8,109 nt of DNA from Thermoanaerobaculia bacterium (GCA_025937035.1 JAICSG010000151.1:1-8109); one strand, 5' to 3'; shown: positions 1 through 7,302, counted from the first letter of the stretch. The notes: a model not told the origin generated them from the letters alone. Numbers and translations are program-made.

Positions 1-409
1 CCCCGCCGCCACCGAAGTCGCCGCCGCCACCGAAGTCGCGGTCGCCGCCGCCGTAGCCGCCGCGGCCCCCACCGCCACCGCCGCCATAGCCGCCCCGGCC
101 GCCGCCACCGCCACCCGCGTAGCCACCGCCGGCGTAGCCGCCGGGGCGCGGGCCGCCGGGGGTGCGCTCGCGGGCCTCGTTGACGTTGAGGTTGCGTCCC
201 TGGAAATCGTAGCCGTTGAACTGCTGGATCGCCTTCTGCGCCTCTTCGTCGGTGCTCATCTCGACGAAGCCGAAGCCGCGGGAGCGGCCGGTGGCGCGAT
301 CCATCATGACCGTCGCCGAGTCACAGGTGCCCGCCTGGCTGAACAGCGTGCGCAGATCGTCGTCGTTGGTCTTGAAGTTCAAATTGCCTACGAAAAGCTT
401 CTTACCCAT
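1..409 (-). CDS. RRM-type RNA-binding protein with glycine-rich tail (partial, C-terminus off the left edge)
   Basis: This is a small single-RRM protein, expected to bind single-stranded RNA in the cytoplasm. The visible 136 residues begin MGKKLFVGNL. RNP2 is LFVGNL at residues 5-10 and RNP1 is RGFGFVEM at 44-51, with the usual RNA-stacking aromatics at F6, F46 and F48. The RRM fold ends near residue 80. From about residue 85 the chain is almost entirely Gly with interspersed Arg, Tyr, Phe and Asp (GGY, RGGYGGG and DFGGGG units), and it runs off the window without a stop. This layout matches the bacterial and cyanobacterial Rbp-like family, often cold-induced. The start is chosen because AGGAG lies at 421-425, 11 nt upstream, and because the RRM begins immediately after it. 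The same-strand gene at 590-1297 lies upstream, but a promoter candidate in the gap suggests independent transcription. The family assignment is secure; the physiological role is unknown. Confidence 0.94.
   Translation of the reverse strand, partial: MGKKLFVGNLNFKTNDDDLRTLFSQAGTCDSATVMMDRATGRSRGFGFVEMSTDEEAQKAIQQFNGYDFQGRNLNVNEARERTPGGPRPGGYAGGGYAGGGGGGRGGYGGGGGGGRGGYGGGDRDFGGGGDFGGGG
3..38 (-). repeat. Two perfect tandem 18-bp units in the Gly-rich tail of the RRM gene
   Basis: The 18-bp unit CCGCCGCCACCGAAGTCG (plus-strand reading) occurs at 3-20 and again, unchanged, at 21-38. On the minus strand each unit encodes DFGGGG in frame. The wider stretch up to about 165 is a less regular low-complexity run of GGC/GGT glycine codons with RGGY and GGYAGG motifs. 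Such in-frame repeats expand and contract easily, so tail length may vary between strains. More copies may lie beyond the left edge. Confidence 0.85.
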
Positions 410-425
410 GTTCTCTGTCGCTCCT

Positions 426-440
426 GGCCTCCCCGAGGCC
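426..440 (-). promoter_or_regulatory. Small hairpin abutting the Shine-Dalgarno sequence of the RRM gene
   Basis: On the minus strand the leader reads GGCCTC-GGG-GAGGCC, a perfect 6-bp stem with a 3-nt loop. It is followed directly, with no gap, by the AGGAG Shine-Dalgarno at 421-425. The inverted repeat is read directly from the sequence. A role in translational control is inference. The loop and 3' arm also contain GGGGAGG, a ribosome-binding-like string 18 nt from the start codon, too far away for normal initiation. Confidence 0.4.
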
Positions 441-548
441 GTCGTTTTTCAGTGAGCCGACCCTCTCCGCCGGCGGTCACGTTCTAGGGCGGTGGGTCTC
501 TGGCCGCGCAGCGACAAAGACGGACGCCTCCCTGTCTCAGGACTCACA

Positions 549-577
549 AAGATAGCAGAGCGGGCAAGCGGCCGCAA
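549..577 (-). promoter_or_regulatory. Candidate sigma70-type promoter with extended -10 for the RRM gene
   Basis: On the minus strand there is TTGCGG (572-577) as a weak -35, a 17-bp spacer, and TATCTT (549-554) as the -10, preceded by TGC (555-557), giving an extended -10 element. Transcription would start near 541-543 and leave a leader of about 130 nt before the start codon at 409. A GCGGCCGC palindrome (568-575) overlaps the -35. This is a visual match only. Confidence 0.4.
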
Positions 578-589
578 ACGCCCCCCTCC

Positions 590-1297
590 TCACGGACATC
601 CCTCAAAGGCGTAGGTGTCGGTCACCGCCTGGGGCGAGACTCCCTGGGGATTGAAATAGACCCGTGTCTGCCCCGTGCCGGTGTCGGTCACCGTGAGCAG
701 GTACTGGAGGTTGGTGGCGGGGCCGAGGAAGACCCAGTGGTGGCCGTTCTCGGAGCAGCCATCGAGCACCTTGACCAGCAGCTCCAGGCTGTCCGGCGAG
801 ACGAACCAGAGGAGCCCGGAATTGCCGGCGGGGACCGGCTGGACCGAGGCCACGCCGGAGCGGCCGTCCGCGGCCTTCCATTCGGCCCGGGCGCGGAAGC
901 GGCCGGCCACGCAGAGGGTCTGGGCGTCGGGCACGCAGGGGCCCGGCACGGCGGTGGTGGTGGCCTCCGCCTCGTTGGAGTATTCGGAGAAGGCACCCGC
1001 GCGGGCCGCGCGGACCCGGAAGACGTAGGCGCTCGCCGGCTGGAGCCCCTGCACCAGGGCGCCCCGGGAGGCGCCCGGCACCGCGCCCACGTCCTCGAAG
1101 GTGCCGTCGAGGGTGCGCAGCTCCACCCGTACCTCGGTCCCCGCCACCGCGCGGGCCCCCCAGGTGAGCTTCACCTCGGTCGGCGTCAGCACCACCGCGG
1201 CGAGGCGGTTGGGGGGCGAAGGCGCGGTCTGCGCTCCGGCGGGCAGGGCGAGGAGCGCGGCGAGGGCGAGCCCTCTCGACAGGAGGCGTCCGATCAT
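590..1297 (-). CDS. Secreted fibronectin type III domain protein with a Cys-containing C-terminal module
   Basis: This is a 235-residue exported protein of unknown function. Residues 1-22 form a Sec signal peptide (Arg4 and Arg8, a Leu/Ala core, then an AGA-type cleavage site). Residues of about 25-116 look like one FnIII beta-sandwich: LTPTEVKLTW near the front, then LVQGLQPASAYVFRVRA and a closing YSNEAEATTT. Residues 121-235 form a second module containing CVPDAQTLC, FRARAEW, ELLVKVLDG, HHWVFLGPATNLQYLLTVTD and YFNPQG. From memory, similar modules recur at the C-termini of secreted Acidobacteriota proteins. Its cysteines (121, 129, 181, 234) could form two disulfides. The start at 1297 is preferred over the 121-residue upstream extension because the signal peptide begins exactly there, with GGAG five nt upstream. 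It is divergent from the large plus-strand gene at 1458. A surface adhesion or matrix role is a guess. Confidence 0.85.
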   Translation of the reverse strand: MIGRLLSRGLALAALLALPAGAQTAPSPPNRLAAVVLTPTEVKLTWGARAVAGTEVRVELRTLDGTFEDVGAVPGASRGALVQGLQPASAYVFRVRAARAGAFSEYSNEAEATTTAVPGPCVPDAQTLCVAGRFRARAEWKAADGRSGVASVQPVPAGNSGLLWFVSPDSLELLVKVLDGCSENGHHWVFLGPATNLQYLLTVTDTGTGQTRVYFNPQGVSPQAVTDTYAFEGCP

Positions 1298-1356
1298 CTC
1301 GTCTCCACTGAAACGAATCGCGGTACAGTGGCACTTCCGGGGGAAGGGCTGGGCCG

Positions 1357-1362
1357 ATTCTA
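1357..1362 (-). promoter_or_regulatory. Candidate -10 element for the FnIII gene
   Basis: The minus strand reads GGTATAGAATC, containing TAGAAT (5 of 6 to TATAAT) and, two bases upstream of it, TATAGA. Transcription would begin near 1350 and give a leader of about 50 nt. No convincing -35 is visible about 17 bp upstream, where the sequence is GC-rich. Position within the 160-bp divergent gap supports it. Confidence 0.35.
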
Positions 1363-1395
1363 TACCGTCTCTCGCCGGGCCCTGCCCGCACGGCA

Positions 1396-1404
1396 TGGTA
1401 AAAT
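1396..1404 (+). promoter_or_regulatory. Candidate extended -10 promoter for the DUF3857/transglutaminase/TPR gene
   Basis: TGG followed by TAAAAT (1399-1404) gives an extended -10 with 5 of 6 matches to TATAAT, in surroundings otherwise very GC-rich. Transcription would begin near 1411, about 47 nt before the start codon at 1458. No -35 is recognisable, which is compatible with extended -10 dependence. Confidence 0.42.
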
Positions 1405-1457
1405 CACCACGACCCCACCGGCCCGCGTCCGGAGCCCCCTCGCCCCCTGGAGAAGCA

Positions 1458-4400
1458 ATGTCCCCCAAGCTCAGCAGCACCCGGAAATCTCTCCTCGTCC
1501 TGTCGGCTCTCGTGAGCCTGGCTCTGCCGTCCGCCGCCGGAGCCGCCCGCCCCGTCCAGACGCCACCCCCGGCGGCGCCTCCCGCGGTGGCGGCCCCCTG
1601 GGAAGGCGCCCCGTTCACCGCCGACGCCGGCGCGGTCGCCCTCGCCGCCGCCAAGGTCAAGGGAGAAGAGGATGACGACGTGGTGGTGCTGCTGATGGAG
1701 GTGAGCTACGGCTACGACGAGGCCGGGCGCGAGACCTACAGCCAGCGCCTGGTCTACCGCATCCTCAACGCCAACGCCCACGAGAGCTGGTCGACCGTCG
1801 AGGAGGGGTGGGAGCCCTGGCACCAGGCGCGGCCGGAGATCCGGGCCCGCGTGATCACCCCCGACGGCGCCGAGCACCCGCTCGACCCCTCGACGATCAG
1901 CGAGAGCAGCGCCACCCGCGACGCGCCGGACATGTTCGACGACGGCCGCCTGCTGCGCGCCCCGCTGCCCGCCACCCGCCCCGGCGCCGTGGTCGAGCAG
2001 CAGGTGACGGTGCGCGACACCGCCCCCTTCTTCGACGGCGGCGTGGTGCGGCTGCACACCCTCGATCCCGGCATGCCCGTGCTGCACGCCCGGGTAACCC
2101 TGGAGGCGCCGGCCGCGATGCCCCTGCGCTGGGTGCTCCGCGGCGTCCCCGGCATCTCCCCCCGCGACGAGACCGTCCAGGGGCGCCGCCGGCTGACCTT
2201 CGACGCCCGCAACCTCCAGCCGGCGGACGATCCCGAGCCCGGCCTGCCGTCCGACGTGCCGCGCGCCGCCTACGTCGCCTTCTCCACCGGCCGGTCCTGG
2301 GCCGACCTCGCCCGCCGCTACTCGGAGATCGTCGACCGGACGATCCACGGCCAGGACGTCAACGCCTTCCTGCGCTCGGCGGCGGGCGGCGCCGCCCCGT
2401 CGCAGCTCGAGACCATCAACCGCATCCTGGCCCGGATGAGCGACGAGGTCCGCTACACGGGCATGGAGCTGGGCGAGGGGGGGCTGATCCCCCGCACCCC
2501 GGCCGAGACCCTGAAGCGCCGGTTCGGCGACTGCAAGGACCAGGCGGTGCTGCTCACCGCCCTGCTGCGCGCCGCGGACATCCCGGCCTACGTGGCCCTG
2601 CTCAACGCCGGCGAGGACGATCCGGACGTCGAGGAGTCGCTCCCCGGCTTCGGCCTGTTCAATCACGCGATCGTGATCGTGCCCGGCGCGCCGGCGCTGT
2701 GGATCGATCCCACCGACCCCTACGCCCGCGCCGGCGAGCTGCCGACCGCGGACCAGGGGCGGCTCGCCCTGGTGGCCAGCCCCACGGCGACCGGCCTCAC
2801 GCGCACCCCCGAGGCCACCTCCGCCGACAACCGGGTGATCGAGACCCGCGAGGTCTTCCTGGCCGACCTCGGCCCCTCGCGCATCGTCGAGACCAGCGAG
2901 TACCAGGGGGCGATCGAGCACGACGTGCGCGCCGCCTACGCCCTCCAGGACGGCCCGACCATGCGCCAGGCGCTCAAGGAGTACGCCGTCTCCGCCTATC
3001 TGGCCGAGGACCTCGCGGCGGTCGACCACTCGAAGCCGGCCGACCTCTCGGCGCCGATGCGCCTGCGGATCGAGGTCAAGAACGCCCGCCGCGGCTTCAC
3101 CGACGAGCGCAACGCCGCGGTGGGGGTGAGCGCGGCGGCGCTGCTGAGCCGCCTGCCGGACGAATTCACCGCCAGCGACGAGGAGGAGAGCGGGCCGCGC
3201 CAGGCCGACTACGTGTTCCGGCGGCCGCTGACGGCCGAGATCCGCTATCGCATCGTGCCCCCCGTGGGCTACGCCCCCGAGCCGCTGCCGGCCGCGCGGG
3301 TGCGCAAGCTGGGCACCGCCACCCTTTCGGAGGAGTACGCCAAGGGGGACGGCAACGTGGTCACCGCCACCTTCCGGCTCGACACCGGCAAGCGCCGCCT
3401 CTCGCCCAAGGAATTCGCCGCCCTGCGCGCGGCGGCCCGCGAGGCGGCCGACGACAAGGTCTCCCTCCTGCTCTTCGATCAGGTGGGCGAGGCCTACCTC
3501 GACGCCGGCAAGGTGCCCGAGGCGCTCGCCGAGCTCCGCCGCCTGGCCGCCCTGGAGCCGAAGAAGGCCCTCCCCCGCACCCGCATCGCGCGGGCCCTGC
3601 TCGCCGGCGGCATGGGGGAGGCGGCGCGCGAGGAGGCCCGCCAGGCGGTCAAGATGGAGCCGAAGCTGGCCCCCGCCTACCGCCACCTGGGCTGGATCCT
3701 GGAGCATGACGAGCTCGGCCGCCGCTTCGGCCCCGGCTTCGACCGCGCGGGCGCCCTCGCCGCCCTCCGCAAGGCCCGGGAGCTCGACCCCAAGGACCAG
3801 GCCGCCCGCGCCGAGCTCGCCATCCTGCTGGAGCACGACGCCGAAGGGGTGCGCTACAGCCCGCGGGCCGACCTCGGCGCCGCCATCGACGAGTACAAGG
3901 CGCTCAAGAAGGACCTCGGGGCGAAGACGGTCGACGAGAATCTTTTGATTGCCCTGGTGCGCGCCGGCCGCTTCCCCGAGGCCAAGGAGCTGGCGGCCAG
4001 GATGAAGGACTCGCAGACCGGCTCCGTCCTCTCGCTGACCGCCATCGCCGCCACCGACGGCGTCGAGGCCGCCGTGCGCGAGGGGGAGCACGCCTTCAGC
4101 GACGACAAGGCCCGCGCCGCGGCCCTGCAGTCGGCGGCGCAGAACCTGACGCTCGCCCGCCGCTACCCCGAGGCCGCGGCCCTCATGGAGCGGGCCAGCC
4201 GGCAGTCCGACAACGCCGCCGCCCTGCTCTCCACCGCCGAGCTCCTGCGCAAGGCCCGGCGGCACGAGGAGATCCCCCTCCCCGCGGGCCAGCCGTCGAC
4301 CCCGGTCCGCCGGCTGCTGCTGCTGAGCACCGCCGAAAAGGTCGAGGTCAAACAGGTGGCGACGCTCTTCTCCCGCGACATCGCCCCCGAGGTCCTCAAG

Positions 4401-5663
4401 CTGAGCGACGCGGAGGCCCAGCGGCTGTTCGACGCCGGGTTCGGCCCGGCCCGCCGCAAGCTCACCTCGCAGCAGGTGCCGGTCGACACGGCGATCGACC
4501 TCGCCTTCGGCGGCCTGCGCGAGTCGGTGAGCGGCGACGACGCCACGGGCTACCGCGTGGCCCTCGGCTTCTCCGCCGACAAGAGCAGCGACGCCGACTT
4601 CACGGCCTACGTCGTGCGCGAGGGGGGCGAGTACCGGGTCGCGGCCTTGAGCACCTCCGTCTCGATGCTCGGCGAAGAGGCCCTCCGCCGCCTCCAGCGG
4701 GGCGATCTCGCCGGCGCGCGGCAGTGGCTGGTCTGGGCGCGCGAGGAGATCGGCGACGACGAGGGCAACGCCGACCCCATCCCCCGCAACCCCTTCCTGG
4801 CCCTGTGGGCCAAGGGCGGCCCCGGGACGGCCGGCGCCGAGGAGATCCGCTGCGCCGCCTCCCTCCTGCTCAAGGCCCCCGAGAGCACGCAGGCGCTGCC
4901 GGTCCTCCACGCCTGCCGCGACGCCGCCGGCGATCCCGCCCGCCGCAACGCCTTCGACGTGGCGCTCGCCCGCGTCGACCTGAAGGCGTCGCGCGCCGCC
5001 GAGGCGGCGGAGATCTCCGGCCGGCTGCTCGCCTCGGCTCCGGGCTCGGAGCACGCCGAGACGCTCCATCTCGCCGTCCTGCTGGCCCAGGACCGCTGGG
5101 ACGAGGTCCGCGCGCTGGCCGAGAAACGGCTCCAGCGCTCACCGGACGATCCCGAGGCCCTCCAGCTGCTCACCGATGCCGCCCTCCAGGCCGGGGACCT
5201 CGACCAGGCGGAGACCCGCCTGCGGCGGATCATCAAGTCCGGCAAGGCCACGGCCAACAGCTACAACGAGCTCGCCTGGCTGCTGCTGGAGAAGGGCCGG
5301 GTGGACGACGAGGCGCTCGACCTCGGCCAGCGCGCCGCCACCCTCTCCGAGTACCAGGCCGCCGCCTACCTGCACACCCTGGCCTCCCTCTACGCCGAGA
5401 AGGGGCGCACGGCGGAGGCCTACCGCATCCTCGTGCAGTCGCTCGACGCGCGGGCCAACGAGACCGCCGGCCCGGACGACTGGTACGTCTTCGGCCGCCT
5501 CGCCGAGCAGTACGGATTACCCGACGTGGCGCGCAAGTACTACAAGCGCGTGCCCGCGCCCAAGAGCCCGGCCGAAGAGCCGATGTCCACCCACGCCCTC
5601 GCCGCCCGCCGCCTGGCGGCGCTGGACGGCGAGAAGAAGGCGCAGACCCGGGCGACGCTGTAG
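1458..5663 (+). CDS. Exported DUF3857 / transglutaminase-like / TPR repeat protein
   Basis: This is a 1401-residue protein with a Sec signal peptide (residues 1-29, ending SAAGA) and a Pro/Ala-rich linker, so it probably works in the periplasm or on the outer surface. Residues of about 78-255 match the DUF3857 beta-rich domain that commonly precedes transglutaminase-like domains. Residues of about 310-425 are the transglutaminase-like papain fold, with an apparently complete triad: Cys359 in RRFGDCKDQ, His403 in FNHAIV and Asp417 in WIDPTD. A beta-rich stretch (about 455-640) follows. TPR-like helical hairpins fill about 670-850 and continue irregularly to about 935. Residues 1000-1065 look like a small alpha/beta insert, and more TPRs fill about 1160-1360. 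The start is supported by GGAG at 1449-1452, five nt upstream, and by the signal peptide; the open frame reaching back to 1101 is only antisense to the FnIII gene. The enzymatic activity (peptide bond cleavage or crosslinking) and substrate are unknown. Domain calls are by eye. Confidence 0.93.
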   Translation: MSPKLSSTRKSLLVLSALVSLALPSAAGAARPVQTPPPAAPPAVAAPWEGAPFTADAGAVALAAAKVKGEEDDDVVVLLMEVSYGYDEAGRETYSQRLVYRILNANAHESWSTVEEGWEPWHQARPEIRARVITPDGAEHPLDPSTISESSATRDAPDMFDDGRLLRAPLPATRPGAVVEQQVTVRDTAPFFDGGVVRLHTLDPGMPVLHARVTLEAPAAMPLRWVLRGVPGISPRDETVQGRRRLTFDARNLQPADDPEPGLPSDVPRAAYVAFSTGRSWADLARRYSEIVDRTIHGQDVNAFLRSAAGGAAPSQLETINRILARMSDEVRYTGMELGEGGLIPRTPAETLKRRFGDCKDQAVLLTALLRAADIPAYVALLNAGEDDPDVEESLPGFGLFNHAIVIVPGAPALWIDPTDPYARAGELPTADQGRLALVASPTATGLTRTPEATSADNRVIETREVFLADLGPSRIVETSEYQGAIEHDVRAAYALQDGPTMRQALKEYAVSAYLAEDLAAVDHSKPADLSAPMRLRIEVKNARRGFTDERNAAVGVSAAALLSRLPDEFTASDEEESGPRQADYVFRRPLTAEIRYRIVPPVGYAPEPLPAARVRKLGTATLSEEYAKGDGNVVTATFRLDTGKRRLSPKEFAALRAAAREAADDKVSLLLFDQVGEAYLDAGKVPEALAELRRLAALEPKKALPRTRIARALLAGGMGEAAREEARQAVKMEPKLAPAYRHLGWILEHDELGRRFGPGFDRAGALAALRKARELDPKDQAARAELAILLEHDAEGVRYSPRADLGAAIDEYKALKKDLGAKTVDENLLIALVRAGRFPEAKELAARMKDSQTGSVLSLTAIAATDGVEAAVREGEHAFSDDKARAAALQSAAQNLTLARRYPEAAALMERASRQSDNAAALLSTAELLRKARRHEEIPLPAGQPSTPVRRLLLLSTAEKVEVKQVATLFSRDIAPEVLKLSDAEAQRLFDAGFGPARRKLTSQQVPVDTAIDLAFGGLRESVSGDDATGYRVALGFSADKSSDADFTAYVVREGGEYRVAALSTSVSMLGEEALRRLQRGDLAGARQWLVWAREEIGDDEGNADPIPRNPFLALWAKGGPGTAGAEEIRCAASLLLKAPESTQALPVLHACRDAAGDPARRNAFDVALARVDLKASRAAEAAEISGRLLASAPGSEHAETLHLAVLLAQDRWDEVRALAEKRLQRSPDDPEALQLLTDAALQAGDLDQAETRLRRIIKSGKATANSYNELAWLLLEKGRVDDEALDLGQRAATLSEYQAAAYLHTLASLYAEKGRTAEAYRILVQSLDARANETAGPDDWYVFGRLAEQYGLPDVARKYYKRVPAPKSPAEEPMSTHALAARRLAALDGEKKAQTRATL

Positions 5664-5677
5664 GGCCGGGCTGGCCC
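5663..5677 (+). terminator. Weak hairpin immediately after the large gene
   Basis: GGGCC (5663-5667), a 5-nt loop, and GGCCC (5673-5677) form a short GC stem starting at the last base of the TAG stop. No run of T follows, so it is not a standard intrinsic terminator. It could slow polymerase or protect a 3' end. The rest of the 85-bp gap to the next gene shows only a TTGCTA hexamer at 5683-5688 with no well-spaced -10, so read-through into the glycosyltransferase gene remains possible. Confidence 0.22.
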
Positions 5678-5748
5678 CATCCTTGCTACTCCTCGCGGAC
5701 GGCGCTGGTGCGCCTGCCGTTCTAACTGTGCCCCGAGGAGAGAAAGCG

Positions 5749-7302
5749 ATGCTGTCCGACCCGCCAGCCCCCGCCCGCTCGCTCGCTACGCTCGACGCCT
5801 CCGCCGTCCCGCTGGCTTCAGGCCGGCCGCTGGCCATCCCCGAGGGATGGACCGCCGCCGCGAGCCGGGCGCTCACCGCGCTGTTCCTGCTGGTCGTCCT
5901 CGAAGCGCTGTATACAGTCCCCAAGAACATGTGGGATCTCGCCGTGGGAGGCCGGGAAGGGATCGGCATCCTGCTCGGCCTGGGCTTCGCCGCCGCCGCC
6001 GCCGCGATCCTCTGGAGCGTCCGCTACCGGCTGGCGGCCGGGGCCCAGGCGGTGGGGGACCGCCTCGCGGCCGTCCCCGTCCGGCTCTGGCTCCTCCTGG
6101 TGATCGGGATCGGGCTCGCCCTGCGGCTCGCCTGGGTGATTCTCTTCCCCGCGCCGTTCACGTCGGACGGCCTCGCCTACTACGACCTGGCCAAGCGCCT
6201 GGCCCACGGCCTCAGCTACCAGACCCCGTTCAACGAATGGGCCGAGTGGCCGCCGGGCTATCCGTTCATCCTCTTCGTCTTCTTCCGGCTCCTCGGCGTG
6301 GGCCCCTGGGCGGTGAACGCCGCCAACTTCCTGCTGTTCGCCGGCTCGGTGCTGGCGGTCTACCCCCTCGCCCGCCGCCTCGGCGAGGCGACCGCGCGCC
6401 TGGCCACGCTCCTCCTGGCCCTCTGGCCGAACCTGATCGCCTCGGCCGGCGCCGCGACCAAGGAGATGGTGATCATCTTCCTGATCCCCGTCCTGCTGCT
6501 GCTCTACCTGCGGGCCAACGAGGAGTCCTCGCCGGGACGGGCGGCGGCGATGCGGCTGGTGGCGGGCATGGTGCTGGGCTACAACACCCTGACCCAGCCC
6601 GGCATCCTGCTGCTGGCCGTGGCCTTCGCCGCCTACGAGCTGCTGCTGCGCACCCCCCTGCTCCGGGCCGCGGGGCGCCTGATCCTTCTCGGCGCCGGCA
6701 TGCTCCTGGTCATCCTCCCCTGGACCTACCGGAACTACCGGGTGCTGCACACCCCGGTGCTGGTCACGAGCTGCGGCGGCGACGTCCTCTACCGCGCCAA
6801 CAATCCGTTGGCGAACGGCGGATGGATCGCCAACGGCGAGCGCCCGCTGAAGCAGTACGACGAGCTGACGCGCAGCCGGCTGGGCTACCAGTGGGCCAAG
6901 GAGTGGATCCGCGCCAACCCGGACAAGTTCCTGCTCCTCTCGCTCAAGAAGCAGGTCCTCTTCCTGGGGGACGACGCCGTGGGCTTCTACGAGACCCTGA
7001 AGCGGGGGCTGGGCATCGACGGCAAGCTCTATGCCCTGGCGAAGCTCGGCTCGAACGCCTACTGGATCGGCCTCTGGGCCCTGGTGCTCACCGCCTTCCT
7101 CCTGCGCTGGCCCACGGACTGGCACCGGCGCCCCGAGGTGCTGCTCTTCCTGCTGACGATCCTCTACTTCCTGGCGATCGACAGCGTCTTCGAGAGCGGC
7201 GCCCGGCACCACATGCCGCTGGCCGGGCTGGTGGCGATCCTGGCGGCCTCGCTGGCGGAGGCGCTGCCCCAGCGGCCGGCCGCCGCCGCGCCACGGCCGT
7301 GA
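5749..7302 (+). CDS. Polytopic GT-C glycosyltransferase (GT39 / PMT-like family)
   Basis: This is a 517-residue inner-membrane protein of the type that moves a sugar from a polyprenyl-phosphate donor to an acceptor on the outer face of the membrane. About 11-12 hydrophobic segments are visible (for example about 41-57, 70-90, 112-132, 187-208, 239-255, 308-324, 436-452, 463-480 and 489-505). Family hallmarks are TSDGLAYYDLAKRL at 138-151 in the first outer loop, with Asp140 the likely catalytic acid; EWPPGYPF at 166-173; LTQPGILLL at 281-289; and PWTYRNYRVL at 324-333, followed by a NNPLANGGW stretch. RHHMPLAGL near the C-terminus corresponds to the family's last helix. The start has AGGAG at 5736-5740 with 8-nt spacing, and no transmembrane helix precedes residue 40. 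The sugar and acceptor cannot be read from sequence. The carbamoyltransferase 25 bp downstream suggests glycan synthesis or modification. Confidence 0.91.
   Translation: MLSDPPAPARSLATLDASAVPLASGRPLAIPEGWTAAASRALTALFLLVVLEALYTVPKNMWDLAVGGREGIGILLGLGFAAAAAAILWSVRYRLAAGAQAVGDRLAAVPVRLWLLLVIGIGLALRLAWVILFPAPFTSDGLAYYDLAKRLAHGLSYQTPFNEWAEWPPGYPFILFVFFRLLGVGPWAVNAANFLLFAGSVLAVYPLARRLGEATARLATLLLALWPNLIASAGAATKEMVIIFLIPVLLLLYLRANEESSPGRAAAMRLVAGMVLGYNTLTQPGILLLAVAFAAYELLLRTPLLRAAGRLILLGAGMLLVILPWTYRNYRVLHTPVLVTSCGGDVLYRANNPLANGGWIANGERPLKQYDELTRSRLGYQWAKEWIRANPDKFLLLSLKKQVLFLGDDAVGFYETLKRGLGIDGKLYALAKLGSNAYWIGLWALVLTAFLLRWPTDWHRRPEVLLFLLTILYFLAIDSVFESGARHHMPLAGLVAILAASLAEALPQRPAAAAPRP

Noticed and set aside
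1..165. Microsatellite or CRISPR-like array at the left edge
   Set aside because: The repetition is in frame with the RRM coding sequence and encodes its Gly-rich tail. There are no unique spacers.
216..455. 79-codon plus-strand frame at the left end
   Set aside because: It is antisense to the RRM domain, whose RNP1 and RNP2 motifs are unambiguous on the minus strand.
1101..1457. N-terminal extension of the large plus-strand frame by 119 codons
   Set aside because: It is antisense to the signal peptide and FnIII domain of the minus-strand gene and has no domain-like features. A Shine-Dalgarno and a clean signal peptide begin at 1458.
1298..1660. Upstream extension of the FnIII frame on the minus strand
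   Set aside because: The 121 extra residues are Ala/Gly/Arg-rich without pattern, would bury the signal peptide and would overlap the divergent gene. The start at 1297 has an SD.
1808..3709. 633-codon plus-strand frame inside the large gene
   Set aside because: It is Arg/Pro/Gly-rich frame-shifted shadow translation of the real coding sequence.
1404..5069. 1221-codon open frame on the minus strand
   Set aside because: This is a high-GC shadow of the DUF3857/TPR gene. Composition is Gly/Ala/Val/Arg low complexity with no recognisable domain, and the opposite strand has an intact triad and TPRs.
5176..5748. Upstream extension of the glycosyltransferase frame
   Set aside because: It overlaps the C-terminal TPRs of the preceding gene in another frame and is Ser/Pro/Arg/Thr junk. 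AGGAG and the first hydrophobic segment support 5749.
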